Source of the DNA: a virus
Reading direction: 5' to 3' (one strand)
Length of the DNA stretch: 64,000 nt
Virus record (IMG/VR): IMGVR_UViG_3300018065_000011
Span: 124,001 to 188,000 of that record
A model generated the notes under the pieces. The model saw only the letters and a program-made list of their open reading frames with translations. It was not told the origin of the DNA and did not search any database. Every line of letters starts with the position of its first letter. The stretch's first letter is position 1. A program made the position numbers and the translations under genes. Below are positions 40,904 to 50,400 of this stretch, one piece after another.

Positions 40904-42583
40904 ATGACTGCTCTAGCTCTTCAAAGCTGGATCGTTGCTCCCGAGGTAGAGCGGGTGGCGCGGGAGTTTTCCCCCGAGGAGTGGGAGACGTACAAGAAGG
41001 ATCACCCTGGCGCAAAGCGGGAGCGTCATACGATCCGTGAGCGCAAGAGGGAGCGTGGGAAGGAAGAGGAGAAGGCTGAGAAGCCGAAGGGGAAAGCGAA
41101 CGAGACCAAGGAGGCGCTCAAGGCCGCGAAGCCGAAGATCGAGAGCAAATTCAAGGAGGCGATCGGCGAGCAGTCGCAGAAGATCGCGGATGGTGTCGAT
41201 AAGCTCCTGAGTATCTCTGAGGGCTCGACAAGCAAGTTTCTCAAGCATCTACCTACAGCGGGTATCGCTGTTGGCGCTGCGGTAGGCGCTGCTCTGGGGC
41301 CTGAGTGGCTTGATGCTCTGGGTTCTGGCGATCTCGCAACGATGTTGCCAGGGATCAAGGGCACACTGCTCGCAGGAGCGGCAGGAGCGGCGATGGGAGC
41401 TATTCCCGGTAGTGCAACGGTGTTGGCAGGTCTCGGGGCGTTGGGAGTGCTCGCCAAGAAACTTGCCAAGTGGGCTGGCGGTAAGGAAGGCAAGACAGCC
41501 GCCGATTTGGCCGACATGCCTGATGATCTCAAGCAAGCATTGCTCGACTACTTTACGAACGTGACGGATGACGAGATGGCGCTAGTCGGGAAGGCGAAGT
41601 CCAAAGAGAACGCAGCCAGCCTTGCCGCTGCGGTTCTCAAACAAGAGGAAGAGAAAACAGAAGGTGGGGAGAAGCAGGCTGCTTTGATGAATAGGTGGTC
41701 CTCAATGGAGAACACTAAGCAAGCATGCGTCAACCTCAGAGCGCTGATGGCGTTGTTGCAGGCAATGTATCAGCACTACTACACAGCACACTGGACAACG
41801 CGTGGGGAGCCTTTCTACGGTAAGCATCTCATGTTCCAGCGCATTTATGAGGCAATCGATGAGGAAGTCGATTCTCTTGCTGAGAAGTTGGTTGCCTTCT
41901 TCGGTGCGGAAGCTGTTGAGCCTGTGGCGCTGGCTTCTTTGATGCAGGGATGGTTGCAGCGTTGGTCTTCGATTGAGGATTTACGTCGTAGGTCTCTTCA
42001 AGCTGAGAAGGATTTTCAAGAGAGTCTGCGTCTGATCTACGATCAGTTAGAGAAGGAAGGCTCTTTGACGTTGGGGCTTGATGATTTTTTGGCCGCCATT
42101 GCCAATACCCATGAGACTCACACGTATTTGGTGCAGCAGTCACTTGGTGGTGTGTCGCGGGTAGCTACGTTGGTTGAGGCATGGGGACGAGGATATGGAC
42201 CAGGACGTGGATATGAGTGTGGATATGGGCCGGGGCCGGGCCGGGGGCCAGGACCGGGCTGGGGTGGATATGGGCCGGGGCCGGGATACGGGCCAGGATG
42301 GGCAGGATTGCCTGGCGAGATGACGCCTCTCGAAAAGTCCTGGGGTGGCTATTCGTCCTTCCGGCCGATTCGCCGTGGCGAGGAGGATGAGGACGAGGAA
42401 GTCGATGCCGATGACCTGGATCTCGATGCTTCATGGGAAAGTCTCGCGGACGATGAGGGCTATTTCCATTCGGTTCCGCAGTGGAGCGAGCTACGTGAGC
42501 TAGCAGAATCCGGCGAACGAGAGAAGATGCCGAAGACGGACCAAGAGCCCTTTGAAGGGTGGACTCTATCCGCGACCGGATAG
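40904..42583 (+). CDS. Virion-type protein with tags A and C, a hydrophobic Gly/Ala region and a Dps-like ferroxidase domain
   Basis: This is a 559-residue protein. Residues 17-44 hold a tag A/C fusion (RVAREFSPEEWETYKKDHPG...). Residues 115-190 are Gly/Ala-rich and hydrophobic (AGIAVGAAVGAALG, TLLAGAAGAAMGAIPG), possibly membrane-active. Residues about 270-415 are a Dps/ferritin-like helical domain. Its ferroxidase ligands His296 (AHW), His308, Asp323 and Glu327 are spaced +12, +27 and +31, exactly as His51, His63, Asp78 and Glu82 of E. coli Dps. A GYGPG-repeat linker and an acidic tail follow. Dps proteins oxidise and store iron and protect DNA. Fusion to a tagged virion-type protein is unusual. 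Confidence 0.78.
   Translation: MTALALQSWIVAPEVERVAREFSPEEWETYKKDHPGAKRERHTIRERKRERGKEEEKAEKPKGKANETKEALKAAKPKIESKFKEAIGEQSQKIADGVDKLLSISEGSTSKFLKHLPTAGIAVGAAVGAALGPEWLDALGSGDLATMLPGIKGTLLAGAAGAAMGAIPGSATVLAGLGALGVLAKKLAKWAGGKEGKTAADLADMPDDLKQALLDYFTNVTDDEMALVGKAKSKENAASLAAAVLKQEEEKTEGGEKQAALMNRWSSMENTKQACVNLRALMALLQAMYQHYYTAHWTTRGEPFYGKHLMFQRIYEAIDEEVDSLAEKLVAFFGAEAVEPVALASLMQGWLQRWSSIEDLRRRSLQAEKDFQESLRLIYDQLEKEGSLTLGLDDFLAAIANTHETHTYLVQQSLGGVSRVATLVEAWGRGYGPGRGYECGYGPGPGRGPGPGWGGYGPGPGYGPGWAGLPGEMTPLEKSWGGYSSFRPIRRGEEDEDEEVDADDLDLDASWESLADDEGYFHSVPQWSELRELAESGEREKMPKTDQEPFEGWTLSATG
42181..42305 (+). repeat. Low-complexity repeat encoding GYGPGPG
   Basis: GGATATGGGCCGGGGCCGGG-type units repeat irregularly over about 120 bases in frame, giving a flexible Gly/Pro/Tyr linker after the Dps-like domain. 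Confidence 0.75.
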
Positions 42584-42592
42584 GAGGACTGC

Positions 42593-43186
42593 ATGGGTCA
42601 ACTCAGGATCACACCGTTGCTCATAGCGCCGCAGTCGGCACAGCCGCCCTATCAGCTATTGGTAGCGAATTTCTCCAAGCCGCACACGCCCGAGTTTGGC
42701 ACGACGGGAAGCAATCCCATTCGCACGAGGTCTGGGTTCGAGTGGCAGAACACGAGCTACCTGTCGTATGGACACGACGCTGCTCGCAATACGGTCGTGG
42801 CAACAGGGACGGGTTCCCTTCTGACGAATCCTCCGTGGACGGGCCAGACGGGAGCTGTCACGATCAACGACAACGACTTCACCACCGGGCGCGCGTTCGT
42901 TTTCATCGGTAGGTTTGTGCTGGAGGCAGGAGAGGACTTCGCCGTTGGGGCCAACGTGGGGGCCACGGCAACGAACCTGGCGTTAGCGATTAGCAATCTG
43001 CCAGGCTACACCGGTACGCCCGCGGCAGCAGTTGTCAATGTCGTTGGGCCTCTTGGTAGCCAGGTGCTCACGTGGCGAACACAAGTGTTTGGCGCCAAAG
43101 CCAACTTCTCGAATATCACGCCAGACAGTGGGTTCTTGGCTCCGGGCGATCCGCAACGTGGCGGCAACGTGATTCTCCCCGCGTGA
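42593..43186 (+). CDS. Beta-rich virion-type protein
   Basis: This 197-residue protein has a good AGGAGG site. GAVTINDNDFTTGRAFVFIG, GEDFAVGANVGATATNLALA and PLGSQVLTWRTQVFGAKANF share the pattern of the domain inserted in the beta-helix protein at 35378. Such domains occur in phage decoration and tail proteins. No signal peptide or catalytic motif. Confidence 0.6.
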   Translation: MGQLRITPLLIAPQSAQPPYQLLVANFSKPHTPEFGTTGSNPIRTRSGFEWQNTSYLSYGHDAARNTVVATGTGSLLTNPPWTGQTGAVTINDNDFTTGRAFVFIGRFVLEAGEDFAVGANVGATATNLALAISNLPGYTGTPAAAVVNVVGPLGSQVLTWRTQVFGAKANFSNITPDSGFLAPGDPQRGGNVILPA

Positions 43187-43193
43187 GGTCGTT

Positions 43194-43931
43194 ATGAGCC
43201 TTCGTAAGAGCGTCATCCGTCTTGCCTATGAGAAGCCAAATCTTCGGTCGTTTTTGCTTCCGCTCGTGACCCGCAAGAAGGTCGCGCGGGAAATTCCAAA
43301 GATTCTTGAGGGCAAGAACATCCGTGTCTATGCGGATCGTTTTATGATCAGGGTGGTCGAAATTCCTCAAAAGCCGCTCAGGCGTCGGAGTGTTCGCACC
43401 CTGTCGATTCCTATCAACGCACCGGGTAGTAGGCCCTTCGATGCGTTCATTGTGGACAACCTGCTTCACCATCGCGATGGCGCCAAGATTGGCAAGAACG
43501 ACACCTACGATCAGGCTCTCAAGAAACTCCAGAAGGCTCTCAGCAAAGCCGAGGAGTTGACGACCAAGGAGTGGGAGGAGCAGAAGATCGACGGCAAGCC
43601 TGATCCCTGGTTTCCTCGCATCAGCCAAGACGAAATCAACTACCTGTTGGTCGAGCCCTCGGACTACAAGCCGCTCAGCATCAAGGGCAAGGACTTCACT
43701 CTTCAAAGTACGTGGACCGACTTCAAGGCATACGACCCAGGTGCGGATTTCCAATCGCACGATCCAACATACACGGTGATCGTATCGAAGTCTCCGACAG
43801 GAGCGCGGAAACTCTACAAGATGCTCAAGGTCAACCCTGACGCGCTCAAACGGGTGTCTTGGTATCAGCTTACGGACTGGTTGCGCAAGAACAAGATCAA
43901 CTTCGACAGCCATGGAAGCGTGTATCGCTAG
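43194..43931 (+). CDS. Tag-B protein (245 residues)
   Basis: MSLRKSVIRLAYEKPNLRSF, then LLPLV: a clear tag B. The rest is basic alpha/beta with a VYADRFMIRVVEIPQK strand pair, a helical region (DQALKKLQKALSKAEEL) and a C-terminal TYTVIVSKSPTGARKLYKML domain. Unknown. It lies next to the terminase genes. Confidence 0.65.
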   Translation: MSLRKSVIRLAYEKPNLRSFLLPLVTRKKVAREIPKILEGKNIRVYADRFMIRVVEIPQKPLRRRSVRTLSIPINAPGSRPFDAFIVDNLLHHRDGAKIGKNDTYDQALKKLQKALSKAEELTTKEWEEQKIDGKPDPWFPRISQDEINYLLVEPSDYKPLSIKGKDFTLQSTWTDFKAYDPGADFQSHDPTYTVIVSKSPTGARKLYKMLKVNPDALKRVSWYQLTDWLRKNKINFDSHGSVYR

Positions 43932-43937
43932 GTGTGA

Positions 43938-44624
43938 ATGCCGACGAAAGAACAGCTAGATCTCCTTGCTGACAGTCCTCCAAATGCCACACGGGTCAAG
44001 GTCGTCACGGCCGAAGGGAAAGAGAAGTGGCGAATCCTTCCTGGTTTGGTTGGCCCCGAGGAGCAAGTCCTTCTCGATACCGACACGATTGCGCTGAGCA
44101 GCAAGAAGCGCAGGCCCATCTTCATGACGGGGAAGCCGGGGCGGAAGGTCCGTCCCAAGCGGGATCCCAAAGATGAGCTAGTCAAGGTCATCGTCAAGGA
44201 CAAAGAAGAACACATGAAGAAGGATCCTCTTCTGGCTGCGGTTCGCGAGAACCCGGAGTCGGTGGAGGTTCTGCACGAAACGATCAAGGCCATAGCCAAC
44301 GAGGTTTCCTCCCTGGAATTCGAGCGCATTGAGGCAGACCGCAAAGGCGAGGGCTCAGCCATGCTCTCGAATCGTCGCATCGCGGCGTTGACCAAGATCG
44401 GTGACACATGGCTCAAGCGGATGGACCAGATCATGTCCAAGGGCATCGATCTGGAGAGCCCGGCTTTCAAGGGTGTCTACAACCTGATCATGGAGACGTT
44501 TCGCGAGGCCATGTCCTCTGCAAATATCCGTGAGGAGGCCATCAAGCTGACGTTCACCAAATTCAGTCACCGTGTCGAGGCTGATGATTGGTGGAACGAG
44601 GCTCGGATGAGGATGAAGCAGTGA
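43938..44624 (+). CDS. Candidate terminase small subunit
   Basis: This 228-residue protein directly precedes terL and overlaps it through GTGA. The N-terminal 110 residues are basic and partly disordered (KKRRPIFMTGKPGRKVRPKR). The C-terminal half is helical with ESVEVLHETIKAIANEVSSL and RIAALTKIGDTWLKRMDQIM, similar in character to small terminases that form rings. The call is from position and helical make-up; no diagnostic motif was found. Confidence 0.45.
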   Translation: MPTKEQLDLLADSPPNATRVKVVTAEGKEKWRILPGLVGPEEQVLLDTDTIALSSKKRRPIFMTGKPGRKVRPKRDPKDELVKVIVKDKEEHMKKDPLLAAVRENPESVEVLHETIKAIANEVSSLEFERIEADRKGEGSAMLSNRRIAALTKIGDTWLKRMDQIMSKGIDLESPAFKGVYNLIMETFREAMSSANIREEAIKLTFTKFSHRVEADDWWNEARMRMKQ

Positions 44625-46759
44625 CCCGGTCGAGCCTAGCGGAGATAGCCCGAACGGTCGGCTCCTTCTGGGACAACAACGCGGCTTCCGGGCAGACAGA
44701 GGTGGTGGATGTCATCACCTTCATCGAGGAGTGGGCAGGCCGCAGGCTTTTCCCAGCACAAAGAGTCATCCTCAAGGCCCACTACGGGCTGGCTCTCGAT
44801 GACAGCCCGGCTGGCTTTTCAGAGGAGCTACTGGCGTCTTACTCGACCGTGGATCTCCTGGCTCTGGCGCTGGAGGAAGATCCCAAGGTCAGTGGTCAGG
44901 CAGATCGAGCGCAACTCATTCGGACCATCATGCGCAAGACCGTCGTCATCTATGATGACGATGCTCCTTGGCGCAAGACGCCAGCCTCAGCGAAGTGGCT
45001 GACTGAGCGCGAGTACCTGCACTATCTGTACGACAACCAGCGTGCGAACATTCGCGAGGTCATTCCCGGCGAAGAACGCCGGGAGATGATCCTGAGTGTC
45101 GGACGACGGTCAGGAAAGACTGAGTTGTCGGCCATCATTGCGGCTTACGAGACGTACAAGCTGCTGGCCAAGGGGGATCCGCAGCTTTTCTACGGGCTCC
45201 CAAACGGCGAGACGATTCAGCTTATCTCTGTTGCTACTGATCGTGATCAGGCGAGCATTCTCTACGGCAAGGTCAAGGCGATCTTCAACGACACGGACTA
45301 CTTCGCGGCTCACCGGGCCAACTCGACCCAGACCTTTGCGAAGTTTCAGACGGCGAGGGACATCCAAGACTTCGGTCGGTTTGATGGCAATGCTCAGCAG
45401 GCGAGCATCAACGTCACTTTCCGTTCGTGCATCGCGAAGGGGCTGCGTGGTCCCGGTAACATCGTCGCCATCCTAGACGAGATCGCTCACTTCACAGATG
45501 CAGGGCAGTCGTCGGCAGAGGAGGTCTACAAGGCGATCTCTCCGTCGCTCTCGACGTTTACTCCGAAGGATCCCGACAACCGAACCAAGGCGCTCACGGA
45601 AACATCCGATGGGCGCATGATTCTGATCTCATCTCCGCTTGGTCGGCAGGGCAAGTTTTTCGAGTTGTTCCAGATGGCGATGAAGGGCGGCTCTGGGTCG
45701 GCCAACATGCTGGCGATTCAGGCACCGACGTGGGAGATCAACCCGACCATTCCGCCGGGAGAGTACGAGAAAGAGTACGCCAAAGATCCTATCCAATTCA
45801 TCACGGAGTTTGGCGGCGAATTCTCCAGCCGGACGCTGGGTTGGATCGAGGTCCGCAAGGATCTGCTCGAATGCGTGGACCCGACGCTTCGCCAGCGAAC
45901 ACGCGGGCTCCCTCGTGTTCCTCATTTCATGGGGATCGACTTCGCGTTGGCTCAAGACGGCACGGCCGTAGCCATCGGTCACATCGAAGGCCCCAAGGTC
46001 ATCCTCGACTACATCGATGAGATCCGTGCCGGGACGCCAGGGCCCTACGAGAACCATGAGCGGCTCGACTACGAGGAAGTGGCTGACTGGATTCGGGACT
46101 TGTCGAAGAAGTTTCTGATCGAGGAGGGGATGTTCGATCAGTGGGCCGGGATCATCTTTGAGCAAGCTCTTGCGAAGCGCGGACTTGCCCAGATCAAGAC
46201 GCAACACCTGACGGGTCCTCTGTCGAGCCAGATCTTCAAAAACTTCAAGGATCTGATGTACGAGAGGCTTCCCGGCGGAGAGTCGCGGCTCGTTCTCTAC
46301 GATGACATGCCCGATAAGGACAAGACGGGGATGAGCGAGGACGCGTACCGGGAGGCACTGGCGGCGCAGGACGAGATGGGGGAGGGCGACGATCCGAAGG
46401 AGGAAGAAGGGCCTATCTCGTATCTCCAAGAGTTGCTGGAGCTACAGGCCACGATCAAGTCCAAGTACATCGTGGAGGTCAAGGCTCCCAATCTCGTTGG
46501 TAAGCATGACGACCGCTCGGATGCTCTGGTGCGCATGGTGTGGCTGGCTTCGCAGAGACTTGGAAACATCAAGTATATCTCAGGGCAGATAGCTCAGGGC
46601 GTTGGCCCCAATCGACACCGAATCTCAGAAGGTGCGGTTGTCAAGGCGCGAATGAGGGCGATGCAGAGTGGTAGCCATGAGCATCGGACTGTTCGCCAGC
46701 GCCAGGGTCACTATGTGCGTCCAGTGCTCGGGGTTCGCGGAGGAAGGCTAAAGGGGTGA
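44621..46759 (+). CDS. terL: Terminase large subunit
   Basis: This is a 712-residue protein; GTG 44621 overlaps the previous stop. The ATPase domain has Walker A SVGRRSGKTEL, Walker B IVAILDEIAHF and a coupling motif LISSPLGRQGKF. The nuclease domain has MGIDFALAQDGTA (first Asp), an Asp in MFDQWAG and DDRSDALVRMV near the end. It pumps phage DNA into the procapsid and cuts it. Its length is typical of large myophage-type terminases. No intein here, unlike the portal. Confidence 0.9.
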   Translation: MTRSSLAEIARTVGSFWDNNAASGQTEVVDVITFIEEWAGRRLFPAQRVILKAHYGLALDDSPAGFSEELLASYSTVDLLALALEEDPKVSGQADRAQLIRTIMRKTVVIYDDDAPWRKTPASAKWLTEREYLHYLYDNQRANIREVIPGEERREMILSVGRRSGKTELSAIIAAYETYKLLAKGDPQLFYGLPNGETIQLISVATDRDQASILYGKVKAIFNDTDYFAAHRANSTQTFAKFQTARDIQDFGRFDGNAQQASINVTFRSCIAKGLRGPGNIVAILDEIAHFTDAGQSSAEEVYKAISPSLSTFTPKDPDNRTKALTETSDGRMILISSPLGRQGKFFELFQMAMKGGSGSANMLAIQAPTWEINPTIPPGEYEKEYAKDPIQFITEFGGEFSSRTLGWIEVRKDLLECVDPTLRQRTRGLPRVPHFMGIDFALAQDGTAVAIGHIEGPKVILDYIDEIRAGTPGPYENHERLDYEEVADWIRDLSKKFLIEEGMFDQWAGIIFEQALAKRGLAQIKTQHLTGPLSSQIFKNFKDLMYERLPGGESRLVLYDDMPDKDKTGMSEDAYREALAAQDEMGEGDDPKEEEGPISYLQELLELQATIKSKYIVEVKAPNLVGKHDDRSDALVRMVWLASQRLGNIKYISGQIAQGVGPNRHRISEGAVVKARMRAMQSGSHEHRTVRQRQGHYVRPVLGVRGGRLKG

Positions 46760-46760
46760 C

Positions 46761-47039
46761 ATGGCAAAGATCCTTCAGCCTTCAGATCTCCTCCGGGCTG
46801 ACCATCGGTTGATCAAGGATCTCATCCGTACCATGGGGAAGGCGGAGAAGGTCCAGCACCTTCCCCAAGAGTACGAGTGGGTCTGTGGGTGCTTCTCTGG
46901 TCTGGGGGGTTCGTGGGAGGCAGCGGCGAAGGGGAGCGTTGCGCAGATTGATCTGCTCAAGAAGATCATCAAGAACGCGATCAAGACCAAACGAATCAGC
47001 CCTGCGCCAAAGTGGGGCGGGTACAGTGGGAAGGGATGA
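46761..47039 (+). CDS. Small hypothetical protein between terL and portal
   Basis: This 92-residue protein is basic and helical (RLIKDLIRTMGKAEKVQHL, AQIDLLKKIIKNAIKTKRI) with WVCGCFSGLGGSWE between. No known motif. Overlaps the next gene by ATGA. Confidence 0.6.
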   Translation: MAKILQPSDLLRADHRLIKDLIRTMGKAEKVQHLPQEYEWVCGCFSGLGGSWEAAAKGSVAQIDLLKKIIKNAIKTKRISPAPKWGGYSGKG

Positions 47040-47449
47040 CGCTACTCTCCGCGCGCGATCCCGCAGTCCGTGCCCTGCCCCCTCGGCAGCGCCAGGCATA
47101 CCTGCGGTATCTAGATGAAGGGGACCAGGAACGGGCTGCCGCGGTGCTGGAGCGGTCTCCGACGTGGCGGGCCGCCAGGAGCCGCCAGGAGGCCCAGGAG
47201 GCCGAAAATACTGCCTTGTTGCAGCGGGGGACCGGTTCGCTGGAAGAGGCTGAGAGGGCTCTCAGGAGGGCTCTGAGGGCGTTTAGGAGCATTCGGATAG
47301 CCAAGCGCGGTCCAGAGCACCGGGAAATGAGGTTTTTGGTCGGGAACATAGGGGACGCGTTATCCGCAGTCAGGCGCGCAAAGCGTGGGTCGCTCGTTGA
47401 CTACAGCGACCCGGATTTGGCTATCAGAGACAGAGACTTAGAAGGCTAA
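47036..47449 (+). CDS. Small Arg-rich helical protein
   Basis: This 137-residue protein starts at the ATGA overlap (47036). It is rich in Arg, Ala and Glu (ALPPRQRQAYLRYLDEGDQE, EEAERALRRALRAFRSIRIA) with an acidic end. It may bind nucleic acid or a portal/terminase partner; this is inference from position. Confidence 0.55.
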   Translation: MTLLSARDPAVRALPPRQRQAYLRYLDEGDQERAAAVLERSPTWRAARSRQEAQEAENTALLQRGTGSLEEAERALRRALRAFRSIRIAKRGPEHREMRFLVGNIGDALSAVRRAKRGSLVDYSDPDLAIRDRDLEG

Positions 47450-47451
47450 TT

Positions 47452-50400
47452 GTGGCGTCTCCAAGGAAACGCGTTCGCGCTCGGACATGCCTGCGGGTGA
47501 CCCCCAAGCGACGGGTCATCGCGGGATCAGCGGATGTTCCGACCAACGGAGATGCTCAACTCGTGGGCCGAGTACCCACGCGGACAGACCGGCGAGAGGA
47601 GCTATCGGTAGGTAAGCCGCAGCCTCTCATTCGTGGCTCGATGAGGTCGAAGATCGCTACGTGTGGTGGGTCGGCTTTCAGCGGCTACGGAGGAGCCGGC
47701 GGCGTAGGAGGCATAGGTGTTTCTGGCGGCGGTTCGGGTGTTGGGTCGGCGGGATCATCCACGCTCGGAAGTGGTGGCAACTTCTATTCGCCCGAGCTAT
47801 CCACCGATTTCCTTGAGCTACCGCAGAGCCTAGACGAGCAGCGAAACTACTTCCGGTTCTTCTACCGGGCTGATCCGTTTGTTGGTCAGGCCATCGATCT
47901 ACACACGGAGCTACCGCTGTCCAAGATTCGTCTCGGTCGCCCCGAGGCCAAGAGCAAGGAGCTTGGCGATCAGTCATTGGACTTCATCAAACGTTGGTGC
48001 AAGAACATCGGGTTGTTGCATCGGCTGATCGAGATCGTTCACGAGTACAACCTCCTTGGTGAGGTCTTCATCTTCTTTGAGGACCGCAACCCGGAGATGC
48101 CCGAGGATATCCGTGTCGAGCGGAAGTATGTCTTGCCGGATGAGGAGGGTGCGGAGCTGATCGAGCAAGCCGAGGAGCGCGACAACGCGGACGAGCGCGC
48201 TGCCGACTGGATGCAGGCAAACTACGAAGGATGGACGGCGATCCGCGTGCTTCCGCCGGAGCAGATTCATCTTGAGGGCTTTCCCTTTACGGATGAGAAA
48301 CTCATCGAGCTAATCCCTGACTCCAAGACCAAGGCCATCATCGAGATGGCTGGCAACGGCGACGAACGAGCCAAAGAGATTGTGGAGTCGATGCCTGCGG
48401 ATGTCGTGAGTGCGGTTACGGATGGCAAGAACATCCCGCTCAACACGAATCCGAAGGCAGGGTCGTTCTGCTACTACATGGCGAACAAGCGCAGCCAGTA
48501 CGAGCCCCGCGGGCACTCTCGTCTGGAGCGCTGCATTCGCACGCTCGTCTATAAGGACAAGTGTCTGCTTCCGGGCTGCTTGGTTTGGGTGAGGAGAAAG
48601 GGTATCCCGCAGCAGGTCCGAGTAGAGACGATTCAAGACGGGGAATTCTTACTTACGCACAAGGGGAGATTTCGCAAGGCTATAACCGGGTCTCGGGAAA
48701 TTGAAGAAGATATTGTTGCTCTGGCGGTGGAGGGAATCCGGCGTCCGCTTTGTGTGACGAGGGATCATCGAGTGTTGGTTGTGGAGGATGGTGTTGAGCG
48801 ATGGATCGAAGCAGGTGAGTTGAGGCCGGGGCAGCAGCTTTGCGAGCCTTCGATTGATAACGGGGATAGGCGGAGGACGTTTGATCTTAGAAAGTGGTGG
48901 GGCAATCGTCATTTTGCGGTCCAACGAAGAAGTCTTTGCGGGGGGGAGACTTGTATTGTGGACCGTCACTTGAGTGTTTGTGAGGTAAGCGAAGAGGACA
49001 ACACTCTATATGTAACATTTAGTTTTCCGCAGGATCATGTCAATCGTGTCGGGGCCGTACAAGGAATGAGGAAATTGCTAGAATGGCTCAGAGATTTGGA
49101 GAGACCTACTCAGGTTTCTTACAAGGCTCTTTCTGAGGTTACTGGCATTTCTCCTGTTCGCTTAAGGAACTACGCGTTTACACTAAGAAAGCGTTTGGGT
49201 CTGCGGATGGATACAACTCCAGTAGGGGCAGGTCCGCGCAAGACTACGTGGCATCCCGCGCCCCCAGACGCCGAGGTTCCTGATGAGACTCAGTATCATA
49301 CGTTGGCTTCGGGTCTTTGCGAAGTTCCTCTGACGGAAGACGTGTGTTATTTGCTTGGTGCTTTTTTGGGTGATGGGGCAATATGGCACAGCGATTGTAG
49401 ATTTCTCAATACCTGCTATGTTGAGTGGTCGTTCGGCGGCGACGCCATTTCGTTAAAAGTACGAGATCGGATCGCCCGCATTGCAGGAGATTTGATCAGC
49501 GATGAGAATCTGCATTTTACCCCTGTAATGGGGGAATACGACACGGAGAGTGCGATTCATTATGTTCGTGTTGAGGATGAATTGTTTGCACGATGGGTAG
49601 CCGAGGAGATGGGCGTTGACTGCTATACTAAGCGGTTGCCTTTTTGGGTGTTTGAGCTAGCAGATGAACAAATCAAGGCGTTGCTGTGTGGCCTACTTGA
49701 TACGGACGGATCGTTGAAGGTTGGATTGCCTTCTAACGATAAAACTGTCGAGATCTCTGTTGAGTTGGCAAACGCTACATTAATTGATCAGTTACATCTC
49801 TTGTGCAATCGTGTGGGGCTTGTGTCGTATGTTGGGCAATGCACGAGGTCTGCAACTTCGATAACGCGCCGCTGGAAAACAAAATCCGGGATGCGGGAGA
49901 AGACATACACGTACCCGGAGGCAACATATTATTCGCTGAGAAGCACAGATTATTCTAGTGTTAGGGAGTGGAGTAGGGGTTCAGTTAAGGGAGAAGAAAC
50001 AGAGTGGGTTGAGCGAAAGTATACTTGGCGTTCGCGGTTTGATCATAATAGGCTGACTCGAAGAATCACTGGAGTGGAGAGAATTCCATACACGGGTACG
50101 GTGTATTCGTTTGATGTAGAAGAAGATGAGTCGCATACAGGCGGTGGATTGCTTTTGCATAACTGTCGGCAAGCCCAGACATCGATCGCATCGCGTCATA
50201 TGACTCCAATTCGCCTGGTCTACGCTGAGAATATGAACCAAGCGCAGACCGAGGCCCTCCGAGATCAGATCGATCTGGCGCTGCAAGATCCCGACTACAG
50301 CATCGTCACCAACTTCCAGGTGACGTGGGAAGAGATGACACCGCAGGGTCGTCTCTTGGAGCTTTCGGGAGAGTACGAGCTAATCAACCGGGAGCTTTAC

